Origin: Nematostella vectensis
Taxonomy: Eukaryota; Cnidaria; Anthozoa; Actiniaria; Edwardsiidae
NCBI RefSeq assembly: GCF_932526225.1
Contig: NC_064044.1
Location: 377,001 to 441,000 of the forward strand
Length of the DNA stretch: 64,000 nt
Direction: 5' to 3'
Position numbers and translations under genes: made by a program. Under the pieces are notes generated by a model that was given only the letters and a program-made list of their open reading frames with translations, did no database searches and was not told the origin of the DNA. Each line of letters begins with the position of its first letter. Within the stretch, counting starts at the first letter, position 1. Of the stretch, positions 1-8,040 are shown piece by piece.

Positions 1-17
1 TTTTGTTCTTCAGACCG
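1..17. repeat. Right end of a preceding satellite unit (partial)
   Basis: Seventeen bases immediately left of the first B box match the sequence left of every other B box. Confidence 0.95.
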
Positions 18-119
18 GGTTCGATCCCAGGCCAATGGGCTTTTTTTTTTAGTTCGTTTTTTTTTCTTTGTGCTGGACCCCCTTAATCCTGATAGGTTTT
101 GCGCAAAAATAATAAAAAA

Positions 120-699
120 AAGTGAGTTTGCAAAATAAGCTTGCTAGATTTATTGATTATATGTATTCAATTTGTTCCTAGGAAGTTAACAAAAAACACA
201 AAGCAAAGAGTTTAAGGAAGTAAACAAGTATGTGAACTTTAATGTTCTATTTGAAGGGGTGCATTTTGTACAGGGAAGCATACATAGAATGCTTAACTGG
301 TGGAGAGGGAAGAGGTAAAAGTTTATTTAGCATAATTTCAACAATAGCAGGGGGAAGAGAGGGGCACTCTCTTCATACAATATTTCAGTTGTTACCTATT
401 ATTAAATAAGTTTGTAACATGTCTTTGTTTATTAAGCAAGGTCTATTTCTGAGACAAGCAAACTCAAGTAAGGCTGTTGAAATAACAGGTGAGTGTTAAA
501 AGAAAAACAATTATCTGATTAGAAAACTACTGTAGATTCCTTTGCACCAAAATAAGAACAAACTTCATTTTGTTTGTTATTTATGAGGAACGAGATGAGC
601 TCTACAAAGCCATAAAGAAATATGTATTGCTCATCTAAATTATACAAGTAAATAATAATATTAAAAAAGAACTACTGTAAGTAATTAGAGTGGTTTTCA
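120..699. other. AT-rich unit segment without genes
   Basis: It holds only short open frames, including a recurrent 64-codon minus-strand frame (2191-2385 in unit 2). That frame is broken by TAA in units 1 and 3 and has an altered C-terminus in unit 28. No RNA gene or domain is recognised. The same applies at the equivalent place in every unit. Confidence 0.7.
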
Positions 700-816
700 T
701 TAACCCGTGAAACAAAGTGTGATAGTTAAACGGTAATAGTTAGTAAAACACAAAAAAGTACAATAGAATCAGATCACCACAAAGTGTAATACGCTAAAGC
801 GTAGTTCACGGTTTAA
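700..816. mobile_element. Same MITE-like element in reference unit 1, right end mutated
   Basis: TTAA at 700-703 and CCC at 704 are intact. The right end reads CACGGT then TTAA (813-816), one substitution from the perfect inverted repeat. Unit 3 carries the same change. Confidence 0.5.
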
Positions 817-1003
817 TGAAGGTTTTGACATTTCAACCTTACATCCACATGAAAGTAATGCCTAATATCGAGTGCCCTACAGTAAGTGTTTTGCAGTCAA
901 GTTGTTTTCTGTTAGTAGGTACAAAAATATTCTAAATAATAGTAATCATAGCTATGGTCACCACTTACACATATAGAACTTGTAATGAAAAGAAAGAAAC
1001 AAA

Positions 1004-1015
1004 ATATATATATAT
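1004..1015. repeat. (TA)n microsatellite of the unit
   Basis: A short TA run after an A-rich stretch, at the same place in every full unit and typically 8-22 bp. It is the most length-variable part of the unit. Confidence 0.9.
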
Positions 1016-1150
1016 GCAGTCAAACAACAGAATTGCATGATAACCTTGAATATATTGAATAAAGGACTGCAAAAAAACATCTTTTGTACTAGTTGCTTGA
1101 ATTGACCCTTGGCTATTTTTAGCTGAATTCCCCTCCCCCTCTAAAAAAGA

Positions 1151-1168
1151 AAATAATAATAATAATAG
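1151..1168. repeat. (AAT)n microsatellite of the unit
   Basis: Four to five AAT repeats follow AAAAAAGA. Length varies between units, longest in unit 3 and shortest in unit 29. Confidence 0.85.
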
Positions 1169-1275
1169 AACAAAACTAAAAAGACAACAAACATAACAGA
1201 GACCCCCACCAACAATTTTGATTTTTTTTTACTTTCCTTTAAAAGTTGAGTGTCATGGTTAAGAGATTTGCAATA

Positions 1276-1285
1276 GCTCTAGAGC
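1276..1285. repeat. 10-bp perfect palindrome GCTCTAGAGC
   Basis: Self-complementary ten-mer in an AT-rich context, present in the full units I checked and absent from the 974-bp unit. No known function is evident. Confidence 0.6.
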
Positions 1286-1531
1286 CCTGACACAATGAAC
1301 TTCAGTGAAATTCTAATACTGACTTATGAGCTTTTGGTACATGTGGGAGACTTTAAACAAAACAAAACAAATGACCACAAACTGTCAATTAACATAGTTT
1401 TCAATATAATATTGCATATTATTTAATAAGGTATTCACAGCTTTTAAAAAGTTCAACTGTTTGTTGACACTTAAAAGCCTACAATAATCACTGACTCTAG
1501 ACATGTGCAGTACTATGCTGCTGCCCCTTTA

Positions 1532-1551
1532 AAGTAAAATACACTTTACTT
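1532..1551. repeat. Small inverted repeat
   Basis: AAGTAAA (1532-1538) and TTTACTT (1545-1551) are complementary, with a six-base loop ATACAC. It is present in nearly all units; unit 10 has an inserted G in the loop. No known role. Confidence 0.5.
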
Positions 1552-1578
1552 AGTCAGCGTAGACAAAATTGAGGATTT

Positions 1579-1612
1579 TGTCAATATCCTAATATGAAGA
1601 TGTCAATATTCT
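1579..1612. repeat. Short direct repeat TGTCAATATTCT, two copies 22 bp apart
   Basis: Copies start at 1579 and 1601, with one mismatch in this unit; most units have two exact copies. They sit at the left edge of the CpG-rich block. They could be a target duplication remnant or a protein site; neither can be shown here. Confidence 0.45.
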
Positions 1613-1715
1613 CCCCCCTTACGTCTTTATTTCTATTTATTTTATGATTTTTACATGATACCAAAACAGCGTCTTTTTTCTTCGCTAATTTGATGTCATG
1701 TACACAATAAAAGAG

Positions 1716-1749
1716 ATGCGCCCGTGCGCATGGCGAGTCCCCAAGGGAC
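1716..1749. repeat. Two adjacent short hairpins
   Basis: ATGCGC-CCGT-GCGCAT (1716-1731) is followed after five bases by GTCCC-CAA-GGGAC (1737-1749). Both are perfect stems with tiny loops. AATAAAAG lies just upstream (1705-1712) and a T6 tract follows at 1774-1779. In units 5-8 the second stem is broken (GTGAC). In units 15 and 23 the first is weakened (ATGGGC). Confidence 0.6.
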
Positions 1750-1807
1750 CCAAGACGCCCAAATAGACCTCTATTTTTTGTCATCCACAATCTCGGCGAG
1801 CTGTGCG

Positions 1808-1818
1808 TGGCGTAACCG
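1808..1818 (+). promoter_or_regulatory. A-box-like motif
   Basis: TGGCGTAACCG fits the A-box pattern TRGYNNANNNG. It lies 205 nt upstream of the B box, far more than in a tRNA gene, with a TTTT in between, so a functional A/B pair is doubtful. The motif is broken by a one-base loss in unit 13 and changed to TGACGTAACCG in unit 29. Confidence 0.2.
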
Positions 1819-1825
1819 TATTACA

Positions 1826-2038
1826 GGCCTGGGATCCTGGTTATTGTCCTCCCCATTAATGCGCGGGTTGGGATAACCTTGCAAGAGTGTTGTACAGCAT
1901 ATTCGCTCGGAAATATCGGTGCTTGGGGCCTTCGGGTTCTTTACAGCCTTCCGTAAAAGCCTTGTGCTGCCATACCGATTGGGTAATCCGTATGTATGGT
2001 TTCCGTTTTGTTCTTCAGACCGGGTTCGATCCCAGGCC
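1826..2038. repeat. 11-bp perfect inverted repeat enclosing a 213-nt domain
   Basis: GGCCTGGGATC (1826-1836) and GATCCCAGGCC (2028-2038) are exact reverse complements. The right arm overlaps the B box and T arm. If transcribed from either strand they could close a long structured RNA, but they compete with the T-arm fold. Single changes occur in unit 4 (left arm, near 7851), unit 30 (left arm, near 58940) and at the start of unit 29 (right arm) without compensation. Confidence 0.6.
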
Positions 2039-2044
2039 AATGGG
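1976..2044 (+). pseudogene. Degenerate tRNA-like module (B box, T arm, acceptor-like stem), once per unit
   Basis: GGTTCGATCC at 2023-2032 matches the eukaryotic Pol III B box (GGTTCGANNCC). It sits in a T-arm-like hairpin CCGGG-TTCGATC-CCAGG (2020-2036) with four of five pairs. CGATTGG at 1976-1982 can pair with CCAATGG at 2037-2043 (six of seven), placed as an acceptor stem would be, followed by one base, a C, and then a T-tract. A D-arm-like AATCC/GGTTT pair (1985-1989 and 1998-2002) is also possible. Against a working tRNA: length is 69 rather than about 73, there is no convincing anticodon stem, TAATCCGTATG is a poor A box, and an internal TTTT lies just upstream of the T arm. I read it as a tRNA pseudogene or tRNA-derived relic; other copies end at the B box of each unit. 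Confidence 0.35.
2023..2032 (+). promoter_or_regulatory. Pol III B-box-like motif (phase marker of every unit)
   Basis: GGTTCGATCC is a full match to the internal control region of tRNA genes bound by TFIIIC. It is unchanged in all 33 copies. Since all of the array is highly similar, this alone does not prove selection. Confidence 0.5.
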
Positions 2045-2045
2045 C

Positions 2046-2071
2046 TTTTTTTTTTAGTTCGTTTTTTTTTC
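2046..2071 (+). terminator. Paired T-tracts after the B box (Pol III terminator-like)
   Basis: Runs of about ten and nine T residues separated by AGTTCG lie directly downstream of the tRNA-like module. Four or more T residues on the coding strand end Pol III transcription. Tract length varies by a few bases between units. They could equally be a simple poly-T relic. Confidence 0.3.
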
Positions 2072-2705
2072 TTTGTGCTGGACCCCCTTAATCCTGATAG
2101 GTTTTGCGCAAAAATAATAAAAAAAAGTGAGTTTGCAAAATAAGCTTGCTAGATTTATTGATTATATGTATTCAATTTGTTCCTAGGAAGTTAACAAAAA
2201 ACACAAAGCAAAGAGTTTGAGGAAGTAAACAAGTATGTGAACTTTAATGTTCTATTTGAAGGGGTGCATTTTGTACAGGGAAGCATACATAGAATGCTTA
2301 ACTGGTGTAGAGGGAAGAGGTAAAAGTTTATTGAGCATAATTTCAACAATAGCAGGGGGAAGAGAGGGGCACTCTCTTCATACAATATTGCAGTTGTTAC
2401 CTATTATTAAATAAGTTTGCAACATGTCTTTGTTTATTAAGCAAGGTCTATTTCTGAGACAAGCAAACTCAAGTAAGGCTGTTGAAATAACAGGTGAGTG
2501 TTAAAAGAAAAACAATTATCTGATTAGAAAACTACTGTAGATTCCTTTGCACCAAAATAAGAACAAACTTCATTTTGTTTGTTATTTATGAGGAACGAGA
2601 TGAGCTCTACAAAGCCATAAAGAAATATGTATTGCTCATCTAAATTATACAAGTAAATAATAATATTAAAAAAAAAACTACTGTAAGTAATTAGAGTGGT
2701 TTTCA

Positions 2706-2822
2706 TTAACCCGTGAAACAAAGTGTGATAGTTAAACGGTAATAGTTAGTAAAACACAAAAAAGTACAATAGAATCAGATCACCACAAAGTGTAATACGC
2801 TAAAGCGTAGTTCACGGGTTAA
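2706..2822. mobile_element. piggyBac-like MITE fossil (109 bp between TTAA sites), once per full unit
   Basis: TTAA at 2706-2709 is followed by CCCGTGAA, and TTCACGGG is followed by TTAA at 2819-2822. The inner element is 109 bp. TTAA target duplication with CCC...GGG ends is the known signature of piggyBac-type elements; a 109-bp non-coding copy would be a MITE. The complementarity in fact extends outward to a perfect 16-bp pair, TTCATTAACCCGTGAA at 2702-2717 and its complement at 2811-2826, flanked by GGTT on both sides (2698-2701 and 2827-2830). A different family with a 4-bp GGTT duplication is therefore an alternative. No transposase is present. The element sits at the same place in every unit except the 974-bp one, so it was inserted before the array amplified. 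Ends are damaged in the copies near 812, 4831, 22852, 57921 and 63933. Confidence 0.5.
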
Positions 2823-4028
2823 TGAAGGTTTTGACATTTCAACCTTACATCCACATGAAAGTAATGCCTAATATCGAGTGCCCTACAGTAAGTGTTTTGC
2901 AGTCAAGTTGTTTTCTGTTAGTAGGTACAAAAATATTCTAAATAATAGTAATCATAGCTATGGTCACCACTTACACATATAGAACTTGTAATGAAAAGAA
3001 AGAAACAAAATATATATATATGCAGTCAAACAACAGAATTGCATGATAACCTTGAATATATTGAATAAAGGACTGCAAAAAAACATCTTTTGTACTAGTT
3101 GCTTGAATTGACCCTTGGCTATTTTTAGCTGAATTCCCCTCCCCCTCTAAAAAAGAAAAAAATAATAATAATAGAACAAAACTAAAAAGACAACAAACAT
3201 AACAGAGACCCCCACCAACAATTTTGATTTTTTTTTACTTTCCTTTAAAAGTTGAGTGTCATGGTTAAGAGATTTGCAATAGCTCTAGAGCCCTGACACA
3301 ATGAACTTCAGTGAAATTCTAATACTGACTTATAAGCTTTTGGTACATGTGGGAGACTTTAAACAAAACAAAACAAATGACCACAAACTGTCAATTAACA
3401 TAGTTTTCAATATAATATTGCATATTATTTAATAAGGTATTCACAGCTTTTAAAAAGTTCAACTGTTTGTTGACACTTAAAAGCCTACAATAATCACTGA
3501 CTCTAGACATGCGCAGTACTATGCTGCTGCCCCTTTAAAGTAAAATACACTTTACTTAGTCAGCGTAGACAAAATTGCGGATTTTGTCAATATTCTAATA
3601 TGAAGATGTCAATATAAACTCCCCTTACGTCTTTATTTCTATTTATTTTAAGATTTTTACATGATACCAAAACAGCGTCTTTTTTCTTCGGTAATTTGAT
3701 GTCATGTACACAATAAAAGAGATGCGCCCGTGCGCATGGCGAGTCCCCAAGGGACCCAAGACGCCCAAATAGACCTCTATTTTTTGTCATCCACAATCTC
3801 GGCGAGCTGTGCGTGGCGTAACCGTATTACAGGCCTGGGATCCTGGTTATTGTCCTCACCATTAATGCGCGGGTTGGGATAACCTTGCAAGAGTGTTGTA
3901 CAGCATATTCGCTCGGAAATATCGGTGCTTGGGGCCTTCGGGTTCTTTACAGCCTTCCGTAAAAGCCTTGTGCTGCCATACCGATTGGGTAATCCGTATG
4001 TATGGTTTCCGTTTTGTTCTTCAGACCG

Positions 4029-6035
4029 GGTTCGATCCCAGGCCAATGGGCTTTTTTTTTTTAGTTCGTTTTTTTTTTCTTTGTGCTGGACCCCCTTAAT
4101 CCTGATAGGTTTTGCGCAAAAATAATAAAAAAAGTGAGTTTGCAAAATAAGCTTGCTAGCTTTATTGATTATATGTATTCAATTTGTTCCTAGGAAGTTA
4201 ACAAAAAACACAAAGCAAAGAGTTTGAGGAAGTAAACAAGTATGTGAACTTTAATGTTCTATTTGAAGGGGTGCATTTTGTACAGGGAAGCATACATAGA
4301 ATGCTTAACTGGTGTAGAGGGAAGAGGTAAAAGTTTATTTAGCATAATTTCAACAATAGCAGGGGGAAGAGAGGGGCACTCTCTTCATACAATATTGCAG
4401 TTGTTACCTATTATTAAATAAGTTTGTAACATGTCTTTGTTTATTAAGCAAGGTCTATTTCTGAGACAAGCAAACTCAAGTAAGGCTGTTGAAATAACAG
4501 GTGAGTGTTAAAAGAAAAACAATTATCTGATTAGAAAACTACTGTAGATTCCTTTGCACCAAAATAAGAACAAACTTCATTTTGTTTGTTATTTATGAGG
4601 AACGAGATGAGCTCTACAAAGCCATAAAGAAATATGTATTGCTCATCTAAATTATACAAGTAAATAATAATTCTAAAAAAGAACTACTGTAAGTAATTAG
4701 AGTGGTTTTCATTAACCCGTGAAACAAAGTGTGATAGTTAAACGGTAATAGTTAGTAAAACACAAAAAAGTACAATAGAATCAGATCACCACAAAGTGTA
4801 ATACGCTAAAGCGTAGTTCACGGTTTAATGAAGGTTTTGACATTTCAACCTTACATCCACATGAAAGTAATGCCTAATATCGAGTGCCCTACAGTAAGTG
4901 TTTTGCAGTCAAGTTGTTTTCTGTTAGTAGGTACAAAAATATTCTAAATAATAGTAATCATAGCTATGGTCACCACTTACACATATAGAACTTGTAATGA
5001 AAAGAAAGAAACAAAATATATATATATGCAGTCAAACAACAGAATTGCATGATAACCTTGAATATATTGAATAAAGGACTGCAAAAAAACATCTTTTGTA
5101 CTAGTTGCTTGAATTGACCCTTGGCTATTTTTAGCTGAATTCACCTCCCCCTCTAAAAAAGAAAATAATAATAATAATAATAGAACAAAACTAAAAAGAC
5201 AACAAACATAACAGAGACCCCCACCAACAATTTTCATTTTTTTTACTTTCCTTCAAAAGGGGAGTGTCATGGTTAAGAGATTTGCAATAGCTCTAGAGCC
5301 CTGACACAATGAACTTCAGTGAAATTCTAATACTGACTTATGAGCTTTTGGTACATGTGGGAGACTTTAAACAAAACAAAACAAATGACCACAAACTGTC
5401 AATTAACATAGTTTTCAATATAATATTGCATATTATTTAATAAGGTATTCACAGCTTTTAAAAAGTTCAACTGTTTGTTGACACTTAAAAGCCTACAATA
5501 ATCACTGACTCTAGACATGCGCAGTACTATGCTGCTGCCCCTTTAAAGTAAAATACACTTTACTTAGTCAGCGTAGACAAAATTGCGGATTTTGTCAATA
5601 TTCTAATATGAAGATGTCAATATTCTCCCCCCTTACGTCTTTATTTCTATTTATTTTATGATTTTCACATGATACCAAAACAGCGTCTTTTTTCTTCGCT
5701 AATTTGATGTCATGTACACAATAAAAGAGATGCGCCGTGCGCATGGCGAGTCCCCAAGGGACCCAAGACGCCCAAATAGACCTCTATTTTTTGTCATCCA
5801 CAATCTCGGCGAGCTGTGCGTGGCGTAACCGTATTACAGGCCTGGGATCCTGGTTATTGTCCTCCCCATTAATGCGCGGGTTGGGATAACCTTGCAAGAG
5901 CGTTGTACAGAATATTCGCTCGGAAATATCGGTGCTTGGGGCCTTCGGGTTCTTTACAGCCTTCCGTAAAAGCCTTGTGCTGCCATACCGATTGGGTAAT
6001 CCGTATGTATGGTTTCCGTTTTGTTCTTCAGACCG
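4029..6035. repeat. Satellite unit 3 (2007 bp)
   Basis: Full unit. It shares with unit 1 the in-frame TAA in the 64-codon minus-strand frame and the CGGT right end of the inverted-repeat element. Its AAT tract is longer than in neighbours (about 5164-5182). One C is missing near 5735, which shortens the first hairpin loop to CGT while leaving both 6-bp arms intact. Confidence 0.98.
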
Positions 6036-8040
6036 GGTTCGATCCCAGGCCAATGGGCTTTTTTTTTTAGTTCGTTTTTTTTTCTTTGTGCTGGACCCCC
6101 TTAATCCTGATAGGTTTTGCGCAAAAATAATAAAAAAAAGTGAGTTTGCAAAATAAGCTTGCTAGATTTATTGATTATATGTATTCAATTTGTTCCTAGG
6201 AAGTTAACAAAAAACACAAAGCAAAGAGTTTGAGGAAGTAAACAAGTATGTGAACTTTAATGTTCTATTTGAAGGGGTGCATTTTGTACAGGGAAGCATA
6301 CATAGAATGCTTAACTGGTGGAGAGGGAAGAGGTAAAAGTTTATTGAGCATAATTTCAACAATAGCAGGGGGAAGAGAGGGGCACTCTCTTCATACAATA
6401 TTGCAGTTGTTACCTATTATTAAATAAGTTTGCAACATGTCTTTGTTTATTAAGCAAGGTCTATTTCTGAGACAAGCAAACTCAAGTAAGGCTGTTGAAA
6501 TAACAGGTGAGTGTTAAAAGAAAAACAATTATCTGATTAGAAAACTACTGTAGATTCCTTTGCACCAAAATAAGAACAAACTTCATTTTGTTTGTTATTT
6601 ATGAGGGACGAGATGAGCTCTACAAAGCCATAAAGAAATATGTATTGCTCATCTAAATTATACAAGTAAATAATAATATTAAAAAAAGAACTACTGTAAG
6701 TAATTAGAGTGGTTTTCATTAACCCGTGAAACAAAGTGTGATAGTTAAACGGTAATAGTTGGTAAAACACAAAAAAGTACAATAGAATCAGATCACCACA
6801 AAGTGTAATACGCTAAAGCGTAGTTCACGGGTTAATGAAGGTTTTGACATTTCAACCTTACATCCACATGAAAGTAATGCCTAATATCGAGTGCCCTACA
6901 GTAAGTGTTTTGCAGTCAAGTTGTTTTCTGTTAGTAGGTAAAAAAATATTCTAAATAATAGTAATCATAGCTATGGTCACCACTTACACATATAGAACTT
7001 GTAATGAAAAGAAAGAAACAAAATATATATATATGCAGTCAAACAACCGAATTGCATGATAACCTTGAATATATTGAATAAAGGACTGCAAAAAAACATC
7101 TTTTGAACTAGTTGCTTGAATTGACCCTTGGCTATTTTTAGCTGAATTCCCCTCCCCCTTCAAAAAAGAAAATAATAATAATAATAAAACAAAACTAAAA
7201 AGAAAACAAACATAACAGAGACCCCTACCAACAATTTTGATTTTTTTTACTTTCCTTTAAAAGGGGAGTGTCATGGTTAAGAGATTTGCAATAGCTCTAG
7301 AGCCCTGACACAATGAACTTCAGTGAAATTCTAATACTGACTTATGAGCTTTTGGTACATGTAGGAGACTTTAAACAAAACAATCAAAATGACCACAAAC
7401 TGTCAATTAACATAGTTTTCAATATAATATTGCATATTATTTAATAAGGTATTCACAGCTTTTAAAAAGTTCAACTGTTTGTTGACACTTAAAAGCCTAC
7501 AATAATCACTGACTCCAGACATGCGCAGTACTATGCTGCTGCCCCTTTAAAGTAAAATACACTTTACTTAGTCAGCGTAGACAAAATTGCGGATTTTGTC
7601 AATATTCTAATATGAAGATGTCAATATTCTCCCCCCTTACGTCTTTATTTCTATTTATTTTATGATTTTCACATGATACCAAAACAGCGTCTTTTTTCTT
7701 CGCTAATTTGATGTCATGTACACAATAAAAGAGATGCGCCCGTGCGCATGGCGAGTCCCCAAGGGACCCAAGACGCCCAAATAGACATCTATTTTTTGTC
7801 ATCCACAATCTCGGCGAGCTGTGCGTGGCGTAACCGTATTACAGGACTGGGATCCTGGTTATTGTCCTCCCCATTAATGCGCGGGTTGGGATAACCTTGC
7901 AAGAGTGTTGTACAGCATATTCGCTCGGAAATATCGGTGCTTGGGGCCTTCGGGTTCTTTACAGCCTTCCGTAAAAGCCTTGTGCTGCCATACCGATTGG
8001 GTAATCCGTATGTATGGTTTCCGTTTTGTTCTTCAGACCG
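6036..8040. repeat. Satellite unit 4 (2005 bp)
   Basis: Full unit. GGACTGGGATC near 7851 has one change in the left arm of the 11-bp inverted repeat, with no compensating change in the right arm. Confidence 0.98.

Larger units (their letters stand above)
817..1689. other. AT-rich unit segment without genes
   Basis: It contains the TA and AAT tracts, the GCTCTAGAGC palindrome, a small inverted repeat and a short direct repeat. No coding region or RNA gene is recognised. Most of it (to the equivalent of 1409) is deleted in unit 15. Confidence 0.7.
18..2022. repeat. Satellite unit 1 (2005 bp), reference for internal layout
   Basis: Full unit, phased from one B box to the next. Private features: the right end of the inverted-repeat element reads CACGGT instead of CACGGG (808-813), a TAA interrupts the 64-codon minus-strand frame near 329, and CATGTGCAG replaces the usual CATGCGCAG at 1501-1510. 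Confidence 0.98.
1690..2045. other. CpG-rich, GC-balanced block of the unit
   Basis: This ~350-bp stretch has about 23 CpGs by hand count, against about a dozen in the remaining ~1650 bp, and a visibly higher GC content. It contains the two small hairpins, the A-box-like motif, the 11-bp inverted repeat and the tRNA-like module. It is the only part of the unit, besides the left AT-rich end, kept in the 974-bp deleted unit. Its origin could be a SINE or RNA-gene relic; I do not recognise it. Confidence 0.7.
2023..4028. repeat. Satellite unit 2 (2006 bp)
   Basis: Full unit. The inverted-repeat element at 2706-2822 is intact. The second copy of the short direct repeat TGTCAATAT ends in AAACT here (3608-3621) rather than the usual TCT. 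A GGTAATTTG variant is seen near 3690. Confidence 0.98.

Noticed and set aside
486-494. Splice donor CAG/GTGAGT, possibly of a spliced-leader RNA or an exon
   Set aside because: A good donor match, but no leader-like exon, Sm site in the right place, acceptor or coding exon accompanies it. Single donor-like sites are expected by chance.
1501-1512. NRF-1-like site (CATGCGCA in most units)
   Set aside because: Only half of the palindromic consensus is present, and there is no supported promoter nearby.
1911-1930. CENP-B box (TTCGCTCGGAAATATCGG region)
   Set aside because: The essential pattern TTCG, four bases, A, two bases, CGGG does not fit. Spacing is off by at least one base and CGGG is absent.
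1771-2040. 89-codon minus-strand ORF as a conserved small protein
   Set aside because: It recurs only because the DNA recurs. It overlaps the tRNA-like module, loses its start codon or frame in units 5-8, 13 and at the unit 28/29 boundary, and shows no domain I recognise.
1690-2045. 5S rRNA, U1, U6 or 7SL gene in the CpG-rich block
   Set aside because: I compared the diagnostic segments I know of these RNAs and found no match on either strand.
2191-2385. 64-codon minus-strand ORF with a hydrophobic stretch
   Set aside because: Low-complexity reading of AT-rich repeat DNA. It is interrupted by TAA in units 1 and 3 and altered in unit 28, with no start context or homology that I can support.
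2707-2712. TTAACCC as telomere-like repeat
   Set aside because: It occurs once per unit as part of the inverted-repeat end and is not iterated.
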